Position numbers and translations under genes: made by a program. From Tetraselmis striata (Eukaryota > Chlorophyta > Chlorodendrophyceae > Chlorodendrales > Chlorodendraceae), in the NCBI GenBank assembly GCA_006384855.1, contig VCJN01001179.1, positions 1 through 64,000 on the forward strand: a stretch of 64,000 nt of DNA. The letters run 5' to 3'. Positions 45,297 to 56,033 of the stretch are shown here, piece by piece; the first letter of the stretch is position 1; every line of letters starts with the position of its first letter. The notes under the pieces were generated by a model. It was not told where the DNA came from. It did not search any database and saw only the letters and a program-made list of their open reading frames with translations.

Positions 45297-47838
45297 TCAG
45301 GATCTCCTCCTCTTCCTGGCCTGCTCTAGGACCCACTTCATGCCATCCTGCGCAGAAGAGAAGGGCGCAGGGGTGGGTCAGGGGGGTTCAGCGCACAGTC
45401 AAGAAATCAGCAAGTAAACTCCAGACGGCTACACATGCTTGCATAGAAATATGCGAGTTGATATAGATACGGACAGGCCACATGTGGTGTTACATATGTA
45501 CACCGTACATGGACCTCGCAATATGTATCACAAGCTATGCATCTCAGCTTCATCAGACGGAGCTGTCACTTGTGATGTGATACAGAAACGTTTTAGTTAT
45601 GGTCGTACTTGCGACATCAGCTCGCGCGGAGAGGTGCAGCCACATCCGTGTACTCGCACTATGCCTGTGGTGTTGCCGGCGAATGCAATTGGGGGAGGGG
45701 GGTAATAACAGTTAATAATTGGTTAGTGACCGAGTATGGTTATCAACTGGCGACCTACTGGACTTTCAGGGGACTCCATACACTCACTCCAAACAGTGAT
45801 TTCGGGGTGTTTTGAGCCCCTTGTTGTTACTCCAAGCCACCGACAGGTAAGCTCATCGCCCCGTAAGTTGCCGCATGTCGGGCAATGCTGGGGGTGGTTT
45901 TAACCAGGTATTAACCCTCGAATAACGACAGTGGCGACTTGGGGATTATACCCAGTTGCAGATATAACTCGTACAGTGTTCCCAAATGAATCCGTAGCAG
46001 TCTTTGCATGGTATCGTACATTCCAATAGTGCATGACTTATCTCGATTGCGATATATCGATTGATACGGGTACCGTACTGTAACGATTAAGTGGGTTCGC
46101 GGCCCGAAAAATACTGAATTGTTTTGCCGCAACGAGTTGAAATATCCGTGTGATATTCGCTGTGTATTCTGACATAAATACACTTGTTCTCTCTTCGCAG
46201 AGGAGTTGTGGGGGGGGGGGGGGGGGGGGGGGGGTTAGATAACACGAGGTAAATAACACGTTCGACATCACAACAGCTCTCACGGGGAAGGAGGGGGAGG
46301 TTCCATAGGAATCAAAATTGAAATCACAGCAGTATGCAGATGACACACGGGCAATCGTGAAGGCAGCCAGCACCCCGGCAGCGCGGCATCACCAACCTCG
46401 ATGCCCTCTCCAGTCTTGGCGCTGCAGGCCGCCATCTGCCACGCGCGCCCCGTGATGGCGGTGTCCGAGTCCAGCTGCAGCTTCTGCGCCACGTCCACCT
46501 GCCCGCAGAGCAGTTGCACCGTTTCCTCAGCTGGGGGGTGAATGGGGGGGGGAGGGGGGGATCGCTGTATGCTGCCGGTTGCCGCGGCAATGACGGCGGC
46601 TGCTGACCCATACCTTGGTCATGGCATGCGCCAAATCCATCTTGTTCGCAAACACCAGGAGTGGGGTGCCCTACGCGCGGGGCGAGAGGGAAGATGGGGG
46701 TGTGTGAGCCGCCCCCTCTCCTCTGGGGACATGCCCCGTCTGCCTCAGCTGCCCCCCTTCAGGCAGGCTGGACACCTTGAGGTCCTCGTGCTCCAGCGTG
46801 CTGAGCAGCACCCGCTGGGCCTCCGGCAGCTGGCTGGGGTCCGCGGAGTCCACCACAAAGACGACCCCCTGCAAATAGGCGCCGCCACCGCCGCCACGGG
46901 GTCCACACGTGAGGCCGGGCGCGCTGCCAGCTGCGCGCGGCACCACGCCACGCACCGCAGCAGCGCCCACCTGCACGTCCTTGAAGTAGCATTCCCACAG
47001 CGAGTGGTACTTGCTCTGCCCCGACATGTCCATCACGGTGAGCTTGGTGGCATGCAGGCTGAACTTATCCACGGAGAAGCCGACGGTGGGCACCGCCTCG
47101 CCCTGGGCACACCCACCCACCGCCGCAGCGTCAGGCCGTGTGCCCCGGCCCAGCCCTCCCGGCGCGCACAGCATCGCCCCCGCGGCCCGAGCCCCACCTT
47201 GTCGGGGTGGAGCGTGGTGATGATGGAGGTCTTCCCGCTGTTCTGCAGACCGATCACGATGATGCTGGACTTCACCTGCAACCAGCAGCCGGTGGTGCAG
47301 GGCTCTCAGCAGGGGCCCGCCCGCTGCCACTAATTGGGGGACAGCTCCCAAGTCTAAAGCCCGTGTCCAGAAGCAGAGAGAGAGAGAGGGAGAAGGAGAG
47401 AGAGGGGGGGGGGGGGGGGGGAGAGGGAGTTTCAGCTCGGGCAGAGATTAAGCCCAAAGCGCTCACTTTCCGTTTCTGTTTAAATCATCATCCATGGGAG
47501 TTCCAGCAATAACGATCGGGCTCAAGCGGTAAGAAACTAAGTCCTCACTCCATTGAAGCAGACTCACATACCCAGGGCAGACGTGGTGGTGCCGCAAATT
47601 GTAATTCGGCTCTTGATTTGATCATCTCCCTCTACGACGTGTCTTCCCAGGACCCCCCCCCCCCTCTCCCCTCGCAACGAGAGTAAGCCGCCTGACAGCC
47701 AGCCTGCTGCCGACCTGCTGAACATTCGCTGGCAGGAGCAAGAAGCCCACCGGCTCCTGCGTTCCCGAGGCGCAGCTCCCGGCGTGGCCTCACCTTGGCG
47801 AAGCCCAGCCGCTCCATCGCCCGTTTGAAGAGCCCCAT
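45297..47838 (-). CDS. ARL6: ARF-like GTPase ARL6 (BBS3)
   Basis: Small GTPase that, in its GTP form, recruits the BBSome coat to ciliary membranes. Seven exons read on the minus strand: 47794-47838, 47198-47275, 46971-47102, 46776-46868, 46614-46670, 46397-46498, 45297-45347; all GT-AG and phase 0, giving 185 residues (human 186). The N-terminus MGLFKRAMERLGFAK is an amphipathic helix. P-loop GLQNSGKT (24-31), switch I PTVGFS with Thr47, switch II DMSGQ (66-70, the ARL6 version rather than the DVGGQ of ARFs), NKMD (125-128), CSAK (160-163), then the C-terminal DGMKWVLEQARKRRRS. For exon 6 I chose the acceptor after tctgcgggcag because it preserves family spacing. Intron 6 (1049 bp) holds a poly(G)-ended repeat. 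Confidence 0.94.
46090..46234 (+). repeat. Poly(G)-ended dispersed repeat, copy 3 (ARL6 intron 6)
   Basis: The body contains ttttgccgcaacgagttga and atatccgtgtgatattc and ends in a 25-base G run (46210-46234). It runs opposite to the ARL6 gene. It resembles 37860-38032 best. Confidence 0.6.
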
Positions 47839-49145
47839 CGCCCCGCGGCCCGCCCGCCACCAGGCGACACAGCCCGCCGAGCCGACGACAGTCGGCTCTG
47901 GCACGCAGCCCGCGACAGAGTAAGGCCTGTCGGTGTTAATGGAACACGCTTCCACTTGAAAACCAGCTACGGGTAGTCAAATAGCACGGGCAGAGCCGAT
48001 CGTCCTACCAGTCGCTAGCTAGTCTGTGGTCGCCTGCGAGGTCGTGCACAGGAAGTCAATGGTCGCAAACCCATACAAATATCCGTCCACCTTTTTTAAG
48101 TGTCGCCGCAACCCCGCCCGGATCGCTGCCCATTGACGCTGCAGCAAGGGTTTCACGCACTGGTGCCAGCCCTGTCCCGGGAGCGAAAAATAACAACGCC
48201 GCGTCATCCAGACTGCGTGCTGTCGTCGTGCGCGCCTTTCTTCGACTCGAGCAGGCCGCGGCCCAGCGATTCCAGTTCAGAGCTAATTTGTAGGGTTATA
48301 CGTGGGCTATACGCGTGCGTGTTCACCGGCATATACTCGTATTGTCGCCGTCGCGCAGCAGCGTTATTTTACATGCTCATCAATCATCGATGATGATGAT
48401 GATGATGATCCGGGTAGTAGGGACTCGCCCGCCTGTTTGTTATAATGTGAGCAGTGCCCTATATATTTTGAGTAATTTATTTCGCGCTTTATTGGGCGCT
48501 GTAGCTCGCCAAGGGGGGCATCCTTATGCTGGCCACCGACCGCACCCCAATAACCTTCTGTAGGGCAAGTGCTGGCCGGGCCGTCACCCGGCCGCACCGG
48601 TCGTGAGTGGCGGGGTGCTGACGTTCACCTTCACCGGAATCTGCGAGATTCAATCGCTATAAGCGAAAGTTTTAAGCACACCAACAAAGCTAGCACACCA
48701 CCAGCAAGACCGTCTCGCCGCGCATATCTAGCACCCCTCCTCCGCACCTACAGCCGCCCCCATATTACTCGTGTTCGCCTCCTTTGCCTAACTTGCCGAA
48801 CTGTGGCGCTCGAGCCCCCCCCCCCCCCCAACCCCCATCGATACTAATTTTATTGCCGCGGCCGGAGCTCTCGTCATAAACGAAAAAAGCGGAAATCGCG
48901 CCCAACCGCGAGGCGGCGCGCATATCGGCTACTGCGGGGTCGCCCCGAGATGCCGCAGCACACGACATGCGCAACTATGGCGGTCGCTACCCGCCCACCA
49001 TCGCCGCATAATGGGGCATCGCTAGCAGTACCTACGGGCGGTTAGTTGCGGTGTCGGGGGCTGAGAGTCGTGGGTTGGCTAGGGGCTAGGGCGAGGGCAA
49101 TGGGCCGCGCGACGTGCGCGTCGCGATGCCGCAGGTGTACATTGT
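47839..49145. other. Intergenic between ARL6 and RT-element copy B
   Basis: Contains the ARL6 promoter side. A minus-strand frame at 48019-48207 (62 codons, with WHQCVKPLLQRQW) is protein-like but unassigned. There is a (GAT)n run at 48388-48410 and a C run near 48816-48829. No gene called. Confidence 0.4.
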
Positions 49146-49153
49146 ACCAACGG

Positions 49154-51220
49154 CATGATGCAGGCGTACAGCGCAGACATGGAGGCGGCGCGGCGTGAGG
49201 CTCCGGCCGACATCGAGTGGCCGGAGCTAGATGGCCATCACGGCATCGCGGTCCTCAACGTGCCGCTCGGATCGCCAGAGTATGTGCAGGCGTACATGCG
49301 CGGCGAGGCGGAGGAGCTACGAGAGGAGGTGGACGCTAGCCTGAGCAAGCTTCTGTCTGCCAAGCCCAGCCGTCGGTACACCCACGCCTTGCATCACCAC
49401 GCATGGGCCCTGCTCAAGCATTGCATGCAACACAAGGCGGGGTATTGGCTCCGCAATTGTCTTCCGTCCGAGGTGGAGGCCTTTGCGGAGGCGGTGGATG
49501 CCACCATCCTCGCGGCGGTCGAACGGGTGCTAGGGGTCTCTTTTGATCCCTCCACGTACGGCACCGACACCAATCCGGTGGTCACCGATTTCTTGGCGGA
49601 GCTTTTGCACGACCCCGACCCCATGGCAGCGGAGGTGGCTACCTTGAGCGAGGATGCAGTGGCCAGGGCGCGCAGCAGGCTTCACCTCCCCACTTGATTG
49701 AAGGGAGCTGGCATCCGCCGCATGGCTACCGTTCGTGATGCCGCCTTCATCGGCTGCATGAACGCCATCCTCCCAAGCAAGGTTCCTGACTAAGAACTCC
49801 GGCACCAACACCCCCACCCCTGGTTTCTTCGACCCACAGCTCGGGTCCGTACTTGGCCGAGGCAGCTTCAACGCAAATTCTTCCGCCCGCCAGTATGACC
49901 ACTTCCTCAACGATGCTCATGGGTCGGACAGCTACGCCGCGGAGATGCGCGAGGCGTGGGGCCGCCTCCAAGCGGCTACTGCTGGCCATCTCGGCGACGC
50001 AGATGCACGCCAGATAGAGCGGGAAGTGGAGGCTGCGTCGGGCTCGCAAAAGGAGCTGACGGCATTTCTAGACCAAGCCAACAACTCTCGGCTTCGAAAT
50101 GAGGTGTGCGCTCTCCCTGCCACATGTAGGGAACGGATCTTGTTCAACCAGCTCGACGCGGCGTCAGGCATGTGGACAGTGGCCATCCCCACCGCGCGGA
50201 CAGCCATGACTCCGCATGAGCTGCGGGAGGTCGCTGCCGGGTACTTCTTTCTGCCTAGCCCGTGCTTGGACCCGGTGGTTGGGTGCCAGATTATTCTGCC
50301 CTCGACGGAGCACAACCCCGTCATTGTTGATCTATACGGCGACGCGCTCATGAACCTCCCGGCGCCTGGAGACGCTCACTGGCGTGTACAGCACGACGCT
50401 ATCGCAGATGCCTTCCGCGATCACTGTGTTCACGACCTAGGTATCGCGGTACGGCGGGAGGTGGATGACTTGTTCCAGCAGGCAGTGCCTCTCGGCAACA
50501 CCGTACCCCGGGATGAACTCAAGGACCTAGTGCCGGACGCAGAGCTCTCCCTTCCGGCGTTCAACGTCGTGACCGGGAGCTATGATCCCCGGAGCTTGAA
50601 GTCCACGCTGCTAGAGTTCAAGACTATGCGGTACGGGGTCAAGTACACTTCAGTGCCCCGGGCCACAGCTGTGGATCGGTTTGAGCGCTCCCTGTTGGGC
50701 GACATACAACGGGGGTTGGCTGCGCGGGACGCGGCGTGGCACAACACAGAGCCCGGACACAAGGGTCCTCTTCGAGACATCCTGGATATGTCGGAGTACA
50801 CGGGCATGGTCTTCGGCACAGTGGGTGAGGTGAGCAAGGGGGTGCACCGCACAGTGCGTGGTATCGCATGCTTGGCTGCGGACCGGGGTGCCCTCTCATC
50901 GCGGGGCACTCGGTGCATCACCCGGGCTCACCAGGAGGCCTTGCCCGCAAGAGATTTCCTCGGGGTCCTGAGCTTGGTGGCCGCTCGAGAGCGTGCTCGC
51001 TGCCTCATCAGACGGCGCAGATTCGTCTCCCATCCCGTTGCTGAAGCTGCACAGCACGTCCGAGGATCACCCACACACACACGTGCTCGCGTGGCCCGGA
51101 CTCTGAACCGTGTGCGCATCACTCATCCATCCCGCCTTATGCGGGATGCGGGCCGCTTTTAGGCGGCTTGCTGTGTTGATTTTCTAATTCTGGGGAACTG
51201 CCCTTTTTGTAATTCACACC
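49154..51220 (+). mobile_element. RT-element copy B, 5'-truncated
   Basis: It starts inside the RT, at MQAYSADME just after the palm, and keeps a thumb-like region (49155-49697: GIAVLNVPLGSPEYV, HALHHHAWALLKHCMQHKAGYWL), then a second frame at 49945-51162. A frame disruption lies between these two frames. From 50079 it matches copy A (from 3208) with about three differences over roughly 1.1 kb. The 3' end is the same GCCCTTTTTGTAATTCACACC (51200-51220). The flanks share accaacgg (49146-49153 and 51218-51225, partly overlapping the element end), a probable target-site duplication. Truncation at the 5' end fits target-primed reverse transcription, which supports a LINE-like mechanism. Confidence 0.8.
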
Positions 51221-51225
51221 AACGG

Positions 51226-52153
51226 TGCGAACGCATACCGGTATAATAATACACTCAGGCAGATTTTGCAATATCGTATGTTATCGCGGGAAGTGATCAA
51301 TTTGTAACTTGCACATTCAATATGGTCTGCCAAGTCATAGCCCATGAGGCGGCCAGGGGCAGCACATCTCACGACTCCGAGCTCTGGATGGAGCGAATAC
51401 AGTGCGCCCCCCCCCCCTCCCCCCCCTTGCCCTCATACGCATTGTGTCTAGGTTGTTGTCATATGAATGCACGCCCTACGTCATATGCAGATGCGGGACG
51501 TGAAATGCGTGGGCGGCCAGTGGCAGTGGCACCACTGACACGGAGCGGGCATACGGGCGGCAGTTCTTACTTGGGGCACGCATCAAGTTCATGTGTGCAT
51601 GCCCGGACCCAGACTTCCCTAGCCTGCCTCTATTATTGCGGCCATGCTTTGTGGGACAGCGGGATGCCGCGGGCGCACACGATGCGGTGTATATGTTTGA
51701 GGGCACGGCACCGGGCTGCAGGGGCGCCGCCGTGCGGCCAGCCGCCCCGCCACCTGGGCGGCCTGCGCAGAGACGCTAGATTAGTACTGTCAAGGAACTG
51801 GCACACTAGAGCCCGAGCCGGCCTGGAAGCACCAATATGAAATGGGGCTCAACCCCCATAACATCAAGTGACCCCCCGCTCCAGGCCCATGCATGCCACC
51901 CTCTACCCCCCATATAGCTGGAATCGTAAGCGGGTCATAGATCAGAGTCTTGACGCAGCATGTTCCGGGTATATACTCAACTTCCTACTACCATATGAAC
52001 CACGTACTGCGTGCCCTGATGGGCGTTGCTACCATGCTGCGTTGGCGCCCCACTACTGCCCCGGCCGCGCTAGCAAAGGAAATGCGATTTCTGCTCATTG
52101 CGATGATTTCGGTGCACTATCCGGGCTCACTAGACGGTCTTAATACTCGCACG
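51226..52153. other. Spacer between RT-element copies
   Basis: No gene supported. A 172-codon frame at 51322-51840 is GC-rich and shows no family features. The stretch holds a C-rich run at 51409-51426. Confidence 0.4.
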
Positions 52154-52472
52154 TAGAAATTTCTTCTAGGTCCTAAGCTTGGTGGCGGCCCGGGAGCGGT
52201 TATGCTCCCTTATTATCAAACGGCGTAGATATTCGTCCGCCCTCCCGTAAGTTGATTGCCGAAAGTGCACATCGTGTCCGTAAATCACCCTCGCACACAC
52301 GTGCACGTGTGGCCCGGACTTTGAACCACGCGCGCATCATCCATGCATCCCGCCTCGGCACGCGGGTTGCGGGCGGCTACCGGTAGTGTCATTAAGCGGC
52401 TTGTGTTGATATCGTCCTAGCTAGCTCTGCTTGTAGTGGTGGATTTGCTACGGGCCTTTTGTAATTTACACC
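52154..52472 (+). mobile_element. Diverged 3' relic of the RT element (copy C)
   Basis: Corresponds to the C-terminal end and 3' tail of copy A (tccta agcttggtggc, gtggcccggactttgaacc, catgcatcccgcct) with many substitutions and small indels. It ends in gggccttttgtaatttacacc (52452-52472), the diverged form of the family terminus. Old compared with A and B. Confidence 0.75.
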
Positions 52473-52479
52473 AGAAACG

Positions 52480-54125
52480 GCCCACCCTACTTCGAGACAT
52501 ATCATGGACATGTCGGAGTATACGGGCATGGTAGCGACCCACCCACCCACCGCATGGGCGGGCCCGACGACCGTCCTCGGGCCTCGGAATCGCGGGCCCT
52601 TCCTCCGCCTCCACCCCCGGCTGGGGTTGGGGGCGGGGATCGTGCACGGGTGGCGCCTTGGTAGCCTTGGCCCCGCCCGTGCTGCCACTGCCGCGGAGGA
52701 GCAGTGTGAGCTGGACACTGGCGTCTCATGTCGTTGCTGGTCCGGTCAAGTCCCGGTTCGCTGTATTTTGAGCACCCTCTCGTCCCTTTCTGTCGTGTCG
52801 GCGCCTCCACATCACATTCGGCCTAGTGCCGCTGCTATTGGAGTGGCCCGGGATGTTGTGATGGGAAGGGAGTTCTGCGTTCGGCGGAAGGGGGCGCGGC
52901 CGAGCTGGCGGCGGATCTGGCGCAGGGCGGAACAACGCGCGCTGGACACTGGCATCTTACGTCGTTGCTGGTCCTGTCACCTCCCCGTTCGCTGTTCTTT
53001 GAGCACCCTCTCCCTTCCTGTCTAGTTGGCGCCTCCACATCACATTCGGCCTAGTGCCGCTATTGGAGTGGCCCGGGATGTTGTGCTGTGGAAGGGAGTT
53101 CTACGTTCGGCGGAAGGGGACGCGACCGAGCCGGCGGCGGATTTGGCGCTGGGCGGAACAGCGCGCACTGGACACCGGCGTCTTAAGTCGTTGCTGGCCA
53201 GGTCGGCTCTCCATTCCCTACTCGTTGAGCACTCTCTCCCTTCCTGTCATGTCGGCGCCTCCACATCACATTTGGCCTAGTGCCGCTATTGGAGTGGCCC
53301 GGGATGTTGTGCTGTGGAAGGCGTTCTACGTTTGGCGGAAGGGGACGCGACCGAGCTGGCGGCGGATTTGGCGCTGCGTCTGTTGCACGCCCGTGGCGCC
53401 CCGTTCTGGGTTGGACCCCCCACTTCCGCTCCTTGCTGCGAGACCTCTACTTCGAAGCCCCTTTCCTGTCGGCGCCTTCACATCACATTCGGCCTAGTGC
53501 CGCTATTGGAGTGGCCCGGGATTGTGTGTTGGGGAGAGCGTCCCTACTGCGTGGAGCGGCGGTTGGCTGGTGGCGATGCCTTATCGGTGGCTGTCATCAC
53601 GGTTCCCCCCTCTTGTGGCCCGTAGCTGGATTTTCTTCTAGATTTCTGCATGGATTTCTTAAATTTTGCAGCTAGCACATGTAATCATCAGTATACGGGC
53701 ATGGTCTTCGGCATAGTCAGTGGGTGAGGTCATCAGGTGAGCAAGGGTGTGCCGCGCCGCACTGTGCGGTGTAGTTGCATGCTTGGCCGCAGATTGGGGC
53801 GTCCTCTCGTCACGGGACATCATGCATTCGGTGCACCACCCGGGCGCTCACCAGAAGGCTTTACTCGCAAGAGAGATTTCCTCGGGGTCCTGATGAGCTT
53901 GGTGGCAGCTCGAGAGCGTGCTCGTTGGCTGCCTCATCAGACGGCGCAAATTCGTCCACCATCATGCCGTTGCCGAAGTTGCACAGCGCGTCCATGGATC
54001 ACCCAGGCTCGCACACTTGTGCACGCGTGGGCCGGACTCTGAGCCGGGATCGCATCACTCATCCATCCCGCCTCGTGCGGATGCGGGCTGCTTTTTAGGC
54101 GGCTTTCTGTGTTGATCTGGTACAT
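52480..54125 (+). mobile_element. Older RT-element relic (copy D) interrupted by a tandem array
   Basis: The left piece, about 52480-52532, matches the cttcgagacat…atgtcggagtatacgggcatgg part of copy A. The right piece, about 53690-54125, continues from tacgggcatggtcttcggc to the end of the coding region. About 1.16 kb of unrelated, tandemly repeated DNA sits between them. Frame shifts and small insertions are common, so it is clearly dead. Confidence 0.75.
52700..53540 (+). repeat. ~217-228-bp tandem repeat array
   Basis: The phrase gcgcctccacatcacattcggcctagtgccgct (in pieces) begins at about 52801, 53029, 53255 and 53472. The accompanying block ctggacac.ggcgtctta..tcgttgctgg occurs ahead of the first three. 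Units are diverged by several per cent by eye. Frames through them give a ~75-residue repeat, but the frame changes between units, so coding is doubtful. Confidence 0.85.
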
Positions 54126-54304
54126 CTTTCAGGGGTGGATTTCTGACCTGTATGCGGGTAGTAAAATCTATGTATTTACCGCCGCCTGTAGTACGGTACT
54201 ACCAGCAGTACGGTGCTGGTACCGGTACTACTACTGACGATGCTAATATTGTAATATACAGTGATGATGCTGCTATCCATATAGTATGACGATGGGCTTC
54301 AGAC

Positions 54305-54346
54305 ATGCCACGACATCATGATATTGAAAGATGTGTGTCGTGGCAT
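54305..54346. promoter_or_regulatory. Perfect 11-bp inverted repeat upstream of the one-helix protein gene
   Basis: ATGCCACGACA (54305-54315) and TGTCGTGGCAT (54336-54346) are exact complements with a 20-base loop, 248 bases upstream of the ATG at 54594. It could be a dyad binding site or an RNA hairpin in the leader. Function is inference only. Confidence 0.45.
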
Positions 54347-54593
54347 TTTATTTCGGCGTTCGCGAGCATCACTGGCAGAGTCGCAGTACTTACATAATAG
54401 ACTCAATGCACGGGCCGCGACGACGGCGATAACCGCGCGCCTGCGTTCTGCTCCATTCTGCTCCGCCATGCTTGTCAGGGGCGGCTCAGCAGCGACGCAC
54501 ATAGCCCTCACAGCCCTCGACGCCCAGCAAGCGCTCACTACAGAACATCAAGCTGCTACCCAATCTCTAGTCATCCCGCATACCCAGGACAAA

Positions 54594-55492
54594 ATGGCCT
54601 CCCTCGCATGCACCTCTGCCGCCGCGCTGTCCCGGCCTAGCAGCGTGGCTCCCCTCCGGAGACAGGTGCGCCGACCCCCGCCGACTCTACACCCCCCCCC
54701 CCCCCCCCCCCTCCCACCGTTGTCTTTCCCGGCTTCCGCTTGACCCCCGCCCTGTCTCTGCCTCCACCACCCAAGTGCTCACCTTCCAGGCGCCACAATG
54801 GCACAATTCATAATATTAACCTGCTTGCATACTGCCTCCAAGCGACCGCCTTGAAGATCGCAATATGATTTGTCTATATGATCCCGCTACTCTTGCCACA
54901 CCCTGCGATCTCCTGGCAATAACGCCGCGATGCCGCTCCCAATCCCCTCCCCACCCCTCTTTTCTCGAACTTCTTGGCACACCTGCTATTCTTTAGTCTG
55001 GCCCTAGCACTGCCGTCCGTTGAGGAGCGCTGTGTTAGTGAGTGTGATTGCCAGCATGCCGGAACTGCACACATGGCTTGGTCAGTGCGAAGTAGCTAGA
55101 GTGTTCGAAGAGGCTTTGGGGCGCGGTGGACTCATCCAGGCTCCCAACCCCTTCCCTGTTTCCCCTCTTCCTCTCTCCTGCAGGCGCGCCTGCAGCGGCC
55201 GGCGCGCCGCACTCAGGTCCGCGACGTGCGCAACATGGCGGGCCTGGTGCCTGACTTTCTCGAGCCGGCGCCCATTGTGCTCCCCAAGCCGCCTTCACCT
55301 GCCACCGATCCCACCGAGGAGCCCGACTTCTCGCCTGCCACGTACGGCTTCAACTACACTGCCGAGCGTCTGAACGGGCGCTTTGCGATGATGGGATTCA
55401 TTGCGCTGCTGGTCTTGGAGGCCGTTGCGGGCCAGGGGCTGTTTGAGCTGGTGGGAATTGAGGTGGGCAACGGCATTGACATTGGCTTTTAG
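54594..55492 (+). CDS. One-helix light-harvesting-like protein (OHP/Hlip family), chloroplast
   Basis: Two exons, 54594-54665 and 55184-55492 (GT-AG, phase 0), give 126 residues. Residues 1 to about 40 are Ala/Ser/Arg-rich and look like a chloroplast transit peptide. Residues 85-90 are ERLNGR, the ExxNxR chlorophyll-binding signature, followed by one helix (FAMMGFIALLVLEAVAG, 91-107) and the tail FELVGIEVGNGIDIGF, close to plant OHP1 ends. These proteins bind chlorophyll and carotenoid on photosystem II assembly intermediates and protect against light stress. A proline-rich spacer (about 50-70) precedes the helix. A TGTAA poly(A)-type motif is at 55557-55561. OHP1 versus Hlip-like assignment is uncertain. 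Confidence 0.9.
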
Positions 55493-55556
55493 GCTTTACT
55501 AGTACACATCACCAATGGCACCCCCTACTCCTAACCATTTGTTATGAATACCTCCA

Positions 55557-55561
55557 TGTAA
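55557..55561 (+). terminator. TGTAA poly(A)-type motif
   Basis: Lies 64 bases after the stop of the one-helix gene. TGTAA (UGUAA) is the usual polyadenylation signal of many chlorophytes. Confidence 0.5.
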
Positions 55562-56033
55562 ACTGCTCTACCCTGACTCTCGTCCCAGCACACCGCATCG
55601 GCGTATTGATCTCACACCTTGTATGATCGCCAATGTCCTGCAAGAGTGCAATAGGCTCCCGGTGGTTTCGCATTATGAATGTTGCGGAACCGTTTTCTGG
55701 TTGAAGTAGTGTCTGAGCTGCTTGCAATTCGGCACGCGGGCTAGATCTGAGACCATGCCGCGCATAGTGGCAGACTGTGGGAGCACTCTCCCGCGTCCCT
55801 GATACAATATGACTTGCAACGTGCGCAGAGTCCGGTTCTCAGTTTATGCATTGGCAGTGTTTGCAGCACGGGCATGCCGCGCATGATCTGCTGAGGAACA
55901 TGCTCTAGACGTATGTGGTTGTTTTGGAATCCACTGCCATGGGGCAGCGTGCTCAGTGCGTTGGGGATGGGGGAATACGCTACACACCCGATGTGAGCAG
56001 GTGGGGAACGAGGTGAGGGCTATTTTCTGCGTG
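55562..56033. other. Short convergent spacer
   Basis: Between the one-helix gene (+) and the dioxygenase gene (-). No further gene seen; both 3' UTRs probably lie here. Confidence 0.5.

Noticed and set aside
46499-46525. Alternative earlier acceptor for ARL6 exon 6
   Set aside because: It is in frame but adds nine residues absent from the ARL6 family, and the acceptor at 46499-46500 has the better pyrimidine tract.
52504-53675. Repeat protein encoded by the ~226-bp array
   Set aside because: The frame changes from unit to unit and stops recur; more likely non-coding.
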